From: Clostridiaceae bacterium
GTDB taxonomy: Bacteria > Bacillota > Clostridia > Acetivibrionales > DTU013
Reading direction: 5' to 3'
Assembly (NCBI GenBank): GCA_012799845.1
Contig: JAAZKL010000074.1
Location: 1 to 13,400 of the forward strand
Length of the DNA: 13,400 nt
The first letter of the stretch is position 1. Each line of letters opens with the position of its first letter. The translations under genes and the position numbers were made by a program. Below are positions 1 to 7,020 of this stretch, piece by piece. Under the pieces are notes generated by a model. It was given only the letters and a program-made list of their open reading frames with translations. It was not told where the DNA came from and did not search any database.

Positions 1-392
1 CATACAGGCTGCTCAGGAGCCTGAAATGGACAGGATATGCCATGGTCGAGTTTAAAGGCGACTGCCTGATCGAAGTGAATCCAAGACATTGGGGCAGCAT
101 GCCTTTACTATTTGCAGCAGGGTCCGATTTTTTTGATAATTACATTAGGATATTGAACAACGAGCATAGAAAAATAGACATCAAAACTGTTCCATACAAA
201 TTGAATGCAAGGATGTACTTCTTCCCGCAGGCGTATTTGGCAGTATTCTCGCTGCTGAAAAAAGGAAGGTTTGCGGAAGCATTCAGGGTGTTGAAAAAAA
301 TTATAGGCGCCAGGGAGGGCATTTTCAGCCTGAGGAATCCTGTCCCGTTTGTCAATTACCTGCTGTCCCTGGCCGGGAGAAGGATCAGATGA
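1..392 (+). CDS. ATP-grasp enzyme, C-terminal end (5' truncated by window)
   Basis: The reading frame is open from base 3, so the gene begins upstream of the window; the ATG at 42 is internal. The first visible residues (YRLLRSLKWTGYAMVEFKGD) and the following LIEVNPRHWGS stretch match the end of the ATP-grasp fold. There the Glu and Asn of an E-x-N motif bind the magnesium ions that hold ATP. Family members join a carboxylate to an amine or similar nucleophile through an acyl-phosphate. The last 80 or so residues are a basic, helical tail without recognisable motifs. The stop codon overlaps the next ATG (ATGA at 389-392), so the PHP gene is translationally coupled. The substrate is unknown; the neighbouring deacetylase suggests work on a sugar or cell-surface molecule, which is inference. 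Confidence 0.8.
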   Translation, partial: YRLLRSLKWTGYAMVEFKGDCLIEVNPRHWGSMPLLFAAGSDFFDNYIRILNNEHRKIDIKTVPYKLNARMYFFPQAYLAVFSLLKKGRFAEAFRVLKKIIGAREGIFSLRNPVPFVNYLLSLAGRRIR

Positions 393-1174
393 AACTGGGT
401 TTGCACATACATTCCAAATATTCGCACGATTCGAAAGTATCGGTGGAAGAAATACTGGAAGCAGCTGAGAATGCGGGATTCGATGCGATAGCCATAACCG
501 ACCATAATACTGCGACAGGCGGACTGGAAGCCCAGAAAAAGGCGAGCAGGAGTGTGTCGGTCATACCCGCAGCGGAGTTCTCCACCCAGTACGGCCATGT
601 GCTTGCGTACTTCATAGATGATTCCATTGAAAAAGAAACCCACAGGATAAACGACAGGCAATTTGACTTCTACAGTATTATCAAAAACGTGAAAAAAATC
701 AATGGAGTGACGATACTGGCTCATCCGTATGTTAGCGGACTGAAAGCCAATCCAGGCATTCTTGAATATGTTGACGGAATCGAGCAATATAACTCAAGGC
801 TGGATTCCTTTCTGCTGAAGGCTGTGTCGCAGAGCTTTGTGAAGCGGTTTCCCGGGAGGGACGGTTTTTTGTATATGGGGGGGTCCGATGCCCACTCGGC
901 AGCCGAGGTTGCGAATTGCTACATGCAAACCAGCGATTTTGAGCTGAAACCCGAAGAATTCGCAAATGCACTGAGAAACGGTAGTGCCATTTACTATAAA
1001 AGGGCAGCGAATTTCGCTGTCGCGAAGGCAAAGTTATATAATATGAAGAAATTCAGGCCGGCATACTCCGCGAAGAACGGGATAAGGCTATTGTACGGCA
1101 TCGGCGAGATCATTTTAAGCAAAATGTTGAGGTGTCCGGAATATGAAGCTATATTCATTGGCAAGGAAAATTAA
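389..1174 (+). CDS. PHP-domain metal-dependent phosphoesterase
   Basis: This 261-residue protein has the full set of PHP (polymerase and histidinol phosphatase) metal ligands. They are HIH at residues 6-8, Asp14 after a conserved Ser-His, DHN at 38-40, Glu63, His70, AHPY with His112, and GSDAHS with Asp167 and His169. These residues normally bind a two- or three-metal centre that hydrolyses phosphate esters. The catalytic core ends near residue 200; the remaining 60 residues are a basic tail with no known motif. There is no signal peptide, so it should be cytoplasmic. The start overlaps the ATP-grasp stop by 4 bases, and the deacetylase begins 32 bases before this gene ends, so all three are probably made from one mRNA. 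Family assignment is firm; the substrate is unknown. Nucleotide, sugar phosphate or histidinol phosphate are all possible, but no histidine genes are nearby. Confidence 0.88.
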   Translation: MKLGLHIHSKYSHDSKVSVEEILEAAENAGFDAIAITDHNTATGGLEAQKKASRSVSVIPAAEFSTQYGHVLAYFIDDSIEKETHRINDRQFDFYSIIKNVKKINGVTILAHPYVSGLKANPGILEYVDGIEQYNSRLDSFLLKAVSQSFVKRFPGRDGFLYMGGSDAHSAAEVANCYMQTSDFELKPEEFANALRNGSAIYYKRAANFAVAKAKLYNMKKFRPAYSAKNGIRLLYGIGEIILSKMLRCPEYEAIFIGKEN

Positions 1175-2471
1175 CAGGAAAATCAAACAAAGGCGCAGGG
1201 AGGTGGCCGGTAAATACCTTTCTCCGGTCAGAAGGCTGGAAAGGTTTGTGGTGCCCAAGGGAGAAAGGATAGTGGCAATGACCTTCGACGACGGTCCAAC
1301 AAATATGCCTGTAAATCCTGTAGCGGACCCTGAGTTGGAAGACGTGAGCCTAACCAGGGCGCTGATCGGCATAATGAGTGAATTTAGCGCAAAGGGAACT
1401 TTCAACGTAATTGGGACCACCGAACACAACTATCCGGACAAAATCGGAAGAATAAACAAGCCCACCTGGAGCGGCGTCAGGCATGATCACTATCCCATGT
1501 TCGGTAAGGATAAGTGTGCGGGTGCTGAAAATCAGAAGGAGCTGATCGGCGAACTGCTGAAAAACGGTCATGAAATCTCGAACCACGGTTACAGGCACGT
1601 TCTGTTCGGAAGGAACAGCATCGTTTATGGCAGCAGAGAGCATTTCTCGAATATAAATGAAGTGGTAGACGATCTGAAGCAACTGCATGAGCTGATAAAA
1701 AGCGAATTCGGCTATGAGATCACCATGTCGAGGCCGCCGCACTATATTGACAGGATACCTGACGGATTCACGTCATACGATGCATACGCGCTGATGGGGT
1801 ATGACTATCTTGCTGCCAGCTTTGACGGAGGGGGCTGGATGCCCACCGTCGGCGACTATAGGGAGGATGTCAGGAAAATGACGGATCCTGTTAAGAACTG
1901 TCTCAGGGCTGATGCTGACGCACTTTGCGGCCAGATCATCTTTCAGAAGGACGGATTTAACATGTCGCTGATGAGTCCGGTCGTTACTGCTTTGCCGGAG
2001 CAACTGAAGGTGTTGGGTGAATATGGCTACAGGGTCGTGACGGTCAGGGAGCTGAAGGACAACTATCCCTTTGAAGATTTCTGCGACCTCTCGAAAAATT
2101 TCGATATCGCGAGGGAATTGGACAGGGAAGGATACATAATCGGATACAAAACCAATGAGTTCAAACCGGACAAAACGCTCACTGTTGGGGAAATGGCAAT
2201 GATGGCGATGAAAAAGAGCGATTACGGGGAAACGCTGGCGCAGATAATCAGCTCGGGAAATGACAGGAAGAAATATTTCAAGCAACCTTATTATATTGCT
2301 TTCCGGCATTTCAGCAGGGAAGATTTGATGGAAAGAGCGGGTATGGAGGCAACGAAAGAGGATATTGTCAGTTTCTTCAGCGACAGTTTCGGAATTGTTC
2401 CAACCATAAGAAAAAATACGATAAAGAGGTTCGAGTATCTCGAAGTTTTAAGCGAACTGCTGAAAAGTTGA
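1143..2471 (+). CDS. Polysaccharide deacetylase (NodB/CE4 type) with degenerate SLH-like C-terminus
   Basis: Residues 40-305 form a NodB-homology domain. TFDDGPT (47-53) supplies the catalytic and metal-binding aspartates. SNHGYRH (146-152) gives the HxxxH metal histidines His148 and His152. RPPH (197-200) is motif 3, and YRVVTVREL closes the domain. The family removes N- or O-acetyl groups from sugar polymers. Residues 311-357 resemble an S-layer homology module (F-x-D-L, REGYIIGY, FKPDKTLTVGE). Two weaker segments follow, ending in IKRFEYLEVLSELL, like a third SLH helix. The start at 1143 is fixed by GAGGTG at 1129-1134 and an in-frame stop at 1128-1130. Oddly, the N-terminus is very basic and has no signal peptide or membrane segment, although SLH modules act outside the cell. 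There is an insertion of about 45 residues between the DD motif and HxxxH. The enzyme class is secure, the target is not. Confidence 0.88.
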   Translation: MKLYSLARKINRKIKQRRREVAGKYLSPVRRLERFVVPKGERIVAMTFDDGPTNMPVNPVADPELEDVSLTRALIGIMSEFSAKGTFNVIGTTEHNYPDKIGRINKPTWSGVRHDHYPMFGKDKCAGAENQKELIGELLKNGHEISNHGYRHVLFGRNSIVYGSREHFSNINEVVDDLKQLHELIKSEFGYEITMSRPPHYIDRIPDGFTSYDAYALMGYDYLAASFDGGGWMPTVGDYREDVRKMTDPVKNCLRADADALCGQIIFQKDGFNMSLMSPVVTALPEQLKVLGEYGYRVVTVRELKDNYPFEDFCDLSKNFDIARELDREGYIIGYKTNEFKPDKTLTVGEMAMMAMKKSDYGETLAQIISSGNDRKKYFKQPYYIAFRHFSREDLMERAGMEATKEDIVSFFSDSFGIVPTIRKNTIKRFEYLEVLSELLKS

Positions 2472-2541
2472 GGGCTGTCCCCCGAAAAGAAATAACCCGG
2501 ATTTTTACAAATTGATAAAAAGTGGAGGACTGTCCCCCAAA
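2472..2541. repeat. Two CTGTCCCCC dispersed repeat copies
   Basis: Two copies of a short motif, (A/G)G(G/A)CTGTCCCCC followed by an A-rich stretch, have their cores at 2475-2483 and 2530-2538, 55 bases apart. The first starts immediately after the deacetylase TGA; the second ends about 40 bases before the protease start. The same motif recurs in both orientations at 4981-5243. Between the deacetylase stop and the protease start (2472-2582) I see nothing else beyond the protease ribosome binding site. The motif resembles repeats seen widely in clostridial genomes; a link to REP-type mobile sequences is my inference. Confidence 0.7.
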
Positions 2542-2582
2542 ATGGTAAAATCAAATTATTAAGATAAAGAGGGGTCTTTGAT

Positions 2583-4076
2583 GTGAAAAATCGTTTATTC
2601 AGAAGAGCGCACCGTTTAGTTTGCTGTATCGCGGCTGTTTTGCTGTTGTTCGTACAGTCGGCATACGCTGCCGACGTGGTCAGGAATGACTCACCGTATT
2701 TCAACAGTCTTATGGACTTTATTCAGGACCAATACTATGGTGAAGTTTCTGAAGAGACTCTGTTCGATAGTGCAGTAAGGGGCATGTTCGATACTCTCGA
2801 CACCTATTCCACATTTTTGAGCCATGAAGAGAAAGATGCATACTATGGTTCTGTATCCGGCAATTTCGGCGGGATAGGGGTAGTTTTGCGGGAAAGCGAC
2901 GGCTATATCGTCGTGATGCAGGTGTATTCCGGTTCGCCTGCGGAAAAAGCGGGTATCCTCCAGGGGGATATTATCGTGGAAGCTGATGGCACGAAACTGG
3001 TCGATTCTTCACTCGACGCTGCTTCCACAGCCATCAGGGGCGAGCCGGGGACTGCGGTCAGGCTTGGCATTCTGCGGAAAGGAAGTACTGATACGGTATA
3101 TATAGATGTGGTCAGAGAAATCGTTAAGATAAACCCTGTCACTTTTGAGAACCGGAATGGCATCGGATACATAAGGCTTGATTCCTTCAACTCCAATACT
3201 TACGAATGCATAACCGACGCTTTGGAGTATTTTGATAAAAGAGGCATAGACAAACTGGTGCTGGATCTGCGGAACAACCCGGGCGGGGAAGTGGTCCAGG
3301 CCGTGAAGCTGGCGGAGAAATTCGTGCCTGAAGGGCTCATAACTTTTTTAGATTATAAATCGGAAATGTATATGGATATGGAGTTCTACTCCGACCTTGA
3401 GGAGCAGAAATACAAACTTGCAGTGCTGGTCAACGGCAACAGCGCCAGTGCTTCTGAAATAGTTGCAGGGGCCATCCAGGACACGGGCGCCGGAAAGCTT
3501 ATAGGCACTAAGACCTTCGGGAAGGCCAGATTTCAGAGTGCCGTGCCGATACTGACTCCCGCGGCTTTTGAAAGATACAGGGAACAGTATGGCATTAGCA
3601 CTGTGAATGTTTACATGCTTCGAAGTTTTGGGATCTTTCCGACTGAGGATGAAATCTATGGCTATGCCCAAATGACGCTGGGTCTGTATTACACGCCGAA
3701 CGGCAGAATGATCGACGGCACAGGCCTCATGCCGGATATAAAGGTCGACGATCCGGAGTATATCGACGGAGTGATGGATATCCTCGACGTACAGAAACTC
3801 TCCAAATCAGCTGTGTTCGAGCTGGGTGACAAGGGCACCGATGTCATTAACGCCAAGATGATTCTGTGGATCCTGGGCTACGACATCAACGAAATGGACA
3901 TCGATTTCGATGAAGAACTCGAATCGGCACTGAAGGAATATCAAAGCAGCAATAGAATAAGTGCGAGCGGCATCCTGGACATTAAGACGCAGATATCTCT
4001 CAATGCCGATCTGCTCGAGCTTATCCTGAAATATGACGGGCAGTATGCCGAAGCTGTGAAATACCTGAAAAATTGA
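2583..4076 (+). CDS. S41 carboxy-terminal processing protease (PDZ plus peptidoglycan-binding domain)
   Basis: The protein begins with a signal peptide: basic residues 1-11, a hydrophobic core at 12-24, and a likely cut after SAYA near residue 29. The mature protein should therefore act outside the membrane. A PDZ domain spans about 92-180 and would bind substrate C-termini. The S41 core carries NGNSASASEI, with catalytic Ser289, and TFGKARFQ, with Lys314 and Gln318. The 25- and 4-residue spacings match the CtpA/CtpB catalytic Ser-Lys-Gln set. Residues 414-475 form a PG_binding_1-like domain, which probably tethers the protease to the cell wall. About 30-40 extra residues (roughly 322-362) separate Gln318 from the YYTPNGR motif, more than in typical CtpA. 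The GTG start follows AGAGGGG at 2568-2574; the ATG two bases earlier runs straight into a stop. In sporulators such proteases include CtpB, which helps sigma-K activation, but a general wall role is equally possible. Confidence 0.93.
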   Translation: MKNRLFRRAHRLVCCIAAVLLLFVQSAYAADVVRNDSPYFNSLMDFIQDQYYGEVSEETLFDSAVRGMFDTLDTYSTFLSHEEKDAYYGSVSGNFGGIGVVLRESDGYIVVMQVYSGSPAEKAGILQGDIIVEADGTKLVDSSLDAASTAIRGEPGTAVRLGILRKGSTDTVYIDVVREIVKINPVTFENRNGIGYIRLDSFNSNTYECITDALEYFDKRGIDKLVLDLRNNPGGEVVQAVKLAEKFVPEGLITFLDYKSEMYMDMEFYSDLEEQKYKLAVLVNGNSASASEIVAGAIQDTGAGKLIGTKTFGKARFQSAVPILTPAAFERYREQYGISTVNVYMLRSFGIFPTEDEIYGYAQMTLGLYYTPNGRMIDGTGLMPDIKVDDPEYIDGVMDILDVQKLSKSAVFELGDKGTDVINAKMILWILGYDINEMDIDFDEELESALKEYQSSNRISASGILDIKTQISLNADLLELILKYDGQYAEAVKYLKN

Positions 4077-4132
4077 ATAAATTACCGGATGATGTTCCTT
4101 AATTTATTTTAATTGTATAAAGTTTACGGATT

Positions 4133-4162
4133 GTATAAATTTTATTCCAGCTGACAATACTT
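4133..4162 (+). promoter_or_regulatory. Candidate sigma-F-type promoter for spoIIR
   Basis: GTATA (4133-4137), 15 bases, then GACAATACTT (4153-4162) resembles the sigma-F pattern GYATA / GGNNANANTR, with mismatches at the second G and at the last base. In Bacillus subtilis spoIIR is transcribed by sigma-F in the forespore, so such a site is expected here. The match is imperfect and the region is AT-rich, so this is a tentative call. Transcription would begin near the base of the following hairpin. Confidence 0.35.
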
Positions 4163-4168
4163 TATAGT

Positions 4169-4202
4169 GAAACGGATGTATATCGCGTTATACATCCGTT
4201 TC
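4169..4202. terminator. Perfect 14-bp hairpin between protease gene and spoIIR
   Basis: Bases 4169-4182 pair exactly with 4189-4202 around a six-base TCGCGT loop, giving a 14-bp stem. Only a short T run lies at its 3' edge (GTTTC), so termination of the protease transcript is plausible but not strong. If the tentative sigma-F promoter just upstream is real, this stem would form at the very 5' end of the spoIIR mRNA instead. Confidence 0.5.
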
Positions 4203-4245
4203 TGCGCAAAACATCATAATAATGGTATTGTCAGGGGGATTTGGG

Positions 4246-4977
4246 ATGAAGAAATTTTTTGATTTTTTTAATACGGCAGGAGCTTTGCTGAGCAGATGCA
4301 TCAGGCGCAATGCAAGGTTCGTTATCTGCATATCGATTGCAGCATTCGTGTTCCTTCTTTTTAAAATTAACTCCTACACTGAAAATGTGAACAGAGGCAT
4401 CTCGGAAAACCTGATCCGTCTTCATGTCGTGGCTAACAGTGATTCGCCTGAGGACCAGGAACTGAAATGCATCGTAAGAGACAAAATTCTTGCTTATATT
4501 AGAAATGAAGTAAAAAACTCGAAGAGCATCGAACAGACACGAGCCGCCATTCGCGAAAAAATACCCGAAATCACGAGCATTGCAAAGGAAACCATTCTTG
4601 CCGGTGGATACAACTACAGTGTTGAAACTGTGCTGGGGGTATATCCGTTCCCGACCAGGGCATATGGAGATCTGATTCTCCCGGCGGGGAATTACCAGGC
4701 ATTGAAGGTCGTCATCGGGAACGGCGGCGGATCTAACTGGTGGTGTGTACTTTTCCCTCCTCTCTGCTTCGTAGATGTGACTCATGGAACTGTACCCGAT
4801 CAAGTAAAAAGAGACCTGAAGGGAGTGCTTTCCGATGAAGAATACAGCATAGTAACGTCAACAGATGAGGAAAGCGATATACCTATCAAAATAAAATTCA
4901 AAATAGTCGAGCTGTTCCAGGACTCAAAAATCAAGCTGGCCGGAGCTTTCAGCAAGCTGTTCAGCCTAGACGGGTGA
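4246..4977 (+). CDS. spoIIR: Stage II sporulation protein R
   Basis: SpoIIR is the forespore-made signalling protein that crosses to the intermembrane space and triggers SpoIIGA to process pro-sigma-E in the mother cell. The protein shows the family's signature segments in order: LIRLHVVANSDSPEDQELK (about residues 56-74), YPFPTRAYGDLILPAGNY, and the very characteristic NWWCVLFPPLCFVD near residue 165-178. A single hydrophobic segment at about residues 26-41 should act as an uncleaved signal or membrane anchor. I place the start at 4246: AGGGGG at 4233-4238 lies correctly in front of it. An in-frame ATG at 4222 would put this binding site inside the gene. Length, 243 residues, is normal to slightly long. 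The gene shows that the organism makes, or recently made, endospores. It stands alone here, without other sporulation genes. Confidence 0.95.
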   Translation: MKKFFDFFNTAGALLSRCIRRNARFVICISIAAFVFLLFKINSYTENVNRGISENLIRLHVVANSDSPEDQELKCIVRDKILAYIRNEVKNSKSIEQTRAAIREKIPEITSIAKETILAGGYNYSVETVLGVYPFPTRAYGDLILPAGNYQALKVVIGNGGGSNWWCVLFPPLCFVDVTHGTVPDQVKRDLKGVLSDEEYSIVTSTDEESDIPIKIKFKIVELFQDSKIKLAGAFSKLFSLDG

Positions 4978-4980
4978 ATG

Positions 4981-5019
4981 AGGGACAGTTCTACATTTTT
5001 GAGATGGGGGACAGTCCTC
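4981..5019. repeat. Inverted-orientation GGGGGACAG repeat pair after spoIIR
   Basis: Two copies in the orientation opposite to the other repeats: AGGGACAGTTCT (4981-4992), three bases past the spoIIR stop, and GGGGGACAGTCCTCC (5006-5020), offset by 26 bases. The second can pair for ten bases with ACTGTCCCCC at 5151-5160, and the first for eleven bases with each AGAACTGTCCC at 5148, 5176 and 5204. The stretch between the two arms (5020-5147) holds no gene or motif that I can recognise. Confidence 0.65.
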
Positions 5020-5147
5020 CATTTCTTTTTCTGGGGATCAGCTTGTTGTCCCTTGTATTATGGAAAATCATCATTTGAGAAGATAACTATAAGGAATTAC
5101 GATAAATGACCTTTTTCGAAAGCACGTCACAAAAATCGCTTTTATGA

Positions 5148-5243
5148 AGAACTGTCCCCCTGCGTCCTCGTGCGCAGAACTGTCCCCCCTTCACGAAAAA
5201 TTGAGAACTGTCCCCCATCCGATTTTTCCCCCGAAAGCTGTCC
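5148..5243. repeat. 28-bp-period AGAACTGTCCCCC direct repeat array
   Basis: Three direct copies of AGAACTGTCCCCC have CTGTCCCCC cores starting at 5152, 5180 and 5208, exactly 28 bases apart. A decayed fourth, AAGCTGTCC, has its core at 5238. About 13 bases are conserved in each period and the rest varies. The spacing is too short and the conserved part too small for a CRISPR array. The fourth copy abuts the -35 box of the guaB promoter, so the array forms the upstream edge of that promoter. Confidence 0.7.
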
Positions 5244-5272
5244 TTGACGCGGGTATGCAACTTATGTATAAT
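5244..5272 (+). promoter_or_regulatory. Vegetative sigma-A promoter of guaB
   Basis: TTGACG (5244-5249), a 17-base spacer, and a perfect TATAAT (5267-5272). Transcription should start near 5279, giving a leader of about 45 bases. That is too short for a purine riboswitch, and I see no PurR-type box. Confidence 0.85.
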
Positions 5273-5323
5273 GTTATCTAATATTTTTCCGGAAGCAATT
5301 CTGTGGATAGGAGGTACGATTCT

Positions 5324-6826
5324 ATGGCATTTTATTTTAATGAGCCATCAAGAACCTTCAGCGAATATCTTCTGCTGCCAAATCTCACTACTAAGGAATG
5401 TATACCGCATAACATCGATTTGAGGACACCGATCGTGAAGTTCAAAAAGGGAGAAAAGGCTTCCATAAGTATAAATATACCGCTGGTTTCAGCGATCATG
5501 CAGTCTGTTTCAGACTCTCGGATGGCGATAGAACTGGCAAGGTGCGGGGGCCTTTCTTTCATTTATGTTTCACAGCCGATCGACCAGCAGGCCGAGATGG
5601 TCAGAAGGGTGAAGAAATACAAGGCCGGCTTTGTCGTCAGCGACTCGAACCTTAAGCCGGATGATACGCTTGCGGACGTCCTGGCACTGAAGGAGAGGAC
5701 AGGGCACTCCACTATCGCCATAACACATGACGGATCTCCGACAGGCAAGCTGCTCGGCCTTGTGACGAGCAGGGACTACAGGGTCAGCAGGACACCCCTG
5801 GATACAAAAATAAAGATATTCATGACACCGTTCGAATCGCTGATCTATGCCGAGGAAGGCATCACACTCAAAGAAGCCAACGACATGATCTGGGATCACA
5901 AGCTGAACTGCCTGCCTGTTATTGATAAGAACCAAAACCTTCTCTATCTGGTGTTCAGAAAAGACTATGACAGTCACAAGGAGAACCCGTACGAATTGCT
6001 GGATTCCCACAAAAGGCTGATGACCGGCGCGGGCATCAATACCAGGGACTACATGGACAGGGTCCCGGCCCTGGTGGATGCCGGAGCTGACGTGCTTTGT
6101 GTTGATTCATCGGACGGGTATACCGAATTCCAGAGGGATACGATCAAATGGATAAAGGAAAAATACAAAGGTGAAGTGAAAGTAGGCGGCGGCAATGTCG
6201 TCGACAGGGATGCGTTCATGTACCTGGTCGAGTCCGGGGCCGACTTCGTCAAGGTCGGTATCGGAGGAGGATCTATCTGCATAACCAGAGAGACTAAGGG
6301 CATCGGGCGCGGACAGGCTACGGCAGTGATCGATGTTGCCAGGGCGCGGGACGAGTATTTCGAAAAGACAGGCATTTATATACCGATCTGTTCTGACGGC
6401 GGCATAGTGCACGATTATCACATGGCTCTCGCGCTCGCCATGGGAGCAGACTTCCTGATGCTTGGCAGATACTTCGCCAGGTTCGACGAAAGCCCGACAA
6501 GAAAGCTCAGGATCGGCAACAATTATGTCAAGGAGTACTGGGGCGAAGGTTCCAACAGGGCCCGCAACTGGCAGAGATACGACATGGGCGGTGCACACAG
6601 GATGGATTTCGAAGAAGGCGTCGATTCCTACGTGCCTTACGCCGGAAGACTTAAGGACAATCTTGAAATAACGCTGAGCAAACTTAAGGCGACCATGTGC
6701 TCCTGCGGCGCAATGAGCATCACAGAGTTCCATGAGAAAGCCAGGATGACACTGGTGTCCTCCACCAGCATTATCGAAGGCGGAGCACACGATGTCATAC
6801 TGAAGGAAAACGAAACATTTGCGTAA
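5324..6826 (+). CDS. guaB: Inosine-5'-monophosphate dehydrogenase (Tritrichomonas foetus-like type)
   Basis: IMP dehydrogenase oxidises IMP to XMP with NAD, the committed step to GTP, in the cytoplasm as a tetramer. The protein is 500 residues long. The catalytic loop GGGSICITRE holds the nucleophile Cys319, and NWQRYDMGG holds the flap Arg418-Tyr419 that activates water. DSSDG (261-265) and the glycine-rich phosphate site are present, and CBS-domain sequence occupies about 105-220. The sequence, including the opening FNEPSRTFSEYLLLP and the late EGVDSYVPYAG, matches what I recall of the Tritrichomonas foetus enzyme almost segment for segment. Cys319, Arg418 and Tyr419 even carry the same numbers. 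I start it at 5324 because AGGAGG (5309-5314) precedes that ATG; a GTG at 5303 would swallow the binding site. It appears to be a single-gene transcript with its own promoter. Confidence 0.96.
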   Translation: MAFYFNEPSRTFSEYLLLPNLTTKECIPHNIDLRTPIVKFKKGEKASISINIPLVSAIMQSVSDSRMAIELARCGGLSFIYVSQPIDQQAEMVRRVKKYKAGFVVSDSNLKPDDTLADVLALKERTGHSTIAITHDGSPTGKLLGLVTSRDYRVSRTPLDTKIKIFMTPFESLIYAEEGITLKEANDMIWDHKLNCLPVIDKNQNLLYLVFRKDYDSHKENPYELLDSHKRLMTGAGINTRDYMDRVPALVDAGADVLCVDSSDGYTEFQRDTIKWIKEKYKGEVKVGGGNVVDRDAFMYLVESGADFVKVGIGGGSICITRETKGIGRGQATAVIDVARARDEYFEKTGIYIPICSDGGIVHDYHMALALAMGADFLMLGRYFARFDESPTRKLRIGNNYVKEYWGEGSNRARNWQRYDMGGAHRMDFEEGVDSYVPYAGRLKDNLEITLSKLKATMCSCGAMSITEFHEKARMTLVSSTSIIEGGAHDVILKENETFA

Positions 6827-6986
6827 TATCCCGAGCCGGCAGGCAATATGGCGGCACCATGGAACAATCAGGAAAGAGAAGCCATAACTGTTAAAAACCA
6901 TGAATATCCTTATGCCTGGCATTATTGACAATAGCAGATATGTATTCTATAATTATTAACCATGAATGCATCATGATTATAACTGG

Positions 6987-7015
6987 ATGGCACTGTGTTC
7001 TTCAGTGCCATTTAT
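6987..7015 (+). terminator. Probable guaB terminator
   Basis: ATGGCACTG (6987-6995) pairs perfectly with CAGTGCCAT (7003-7011) over a seven-base loop, followed by TTTATAT. The T run is broken, so strength is uncertain. It lies 160 bases after the guaB stop; the sequence between (6827-6986) shows no gene. Confidence 0.55.
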
Positions 7016-7020
7016 ATGCA

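Noticed and set aside
5148..5243. CRISPR array
   Set aside because: Conserved blocks are only about 13 bases with 15-base gaps and only three good copies. The same motif occurs singly and inverted elsewhere, and no cas genes are present.
5273..5323. Purine or other riboswitch in the guaB leader
   Set aside because: The leader after the clear promoter is only about 45 bases, too short for a known purine aptamer plus switch.
6107..6931. 274-codon open frame on the minus strand across guaB
   Set aside because: It lies almost wholly opposite the well-supported guaB gene, has no recognisable protein motifs, and is the usual by-product of guaB codon composition.
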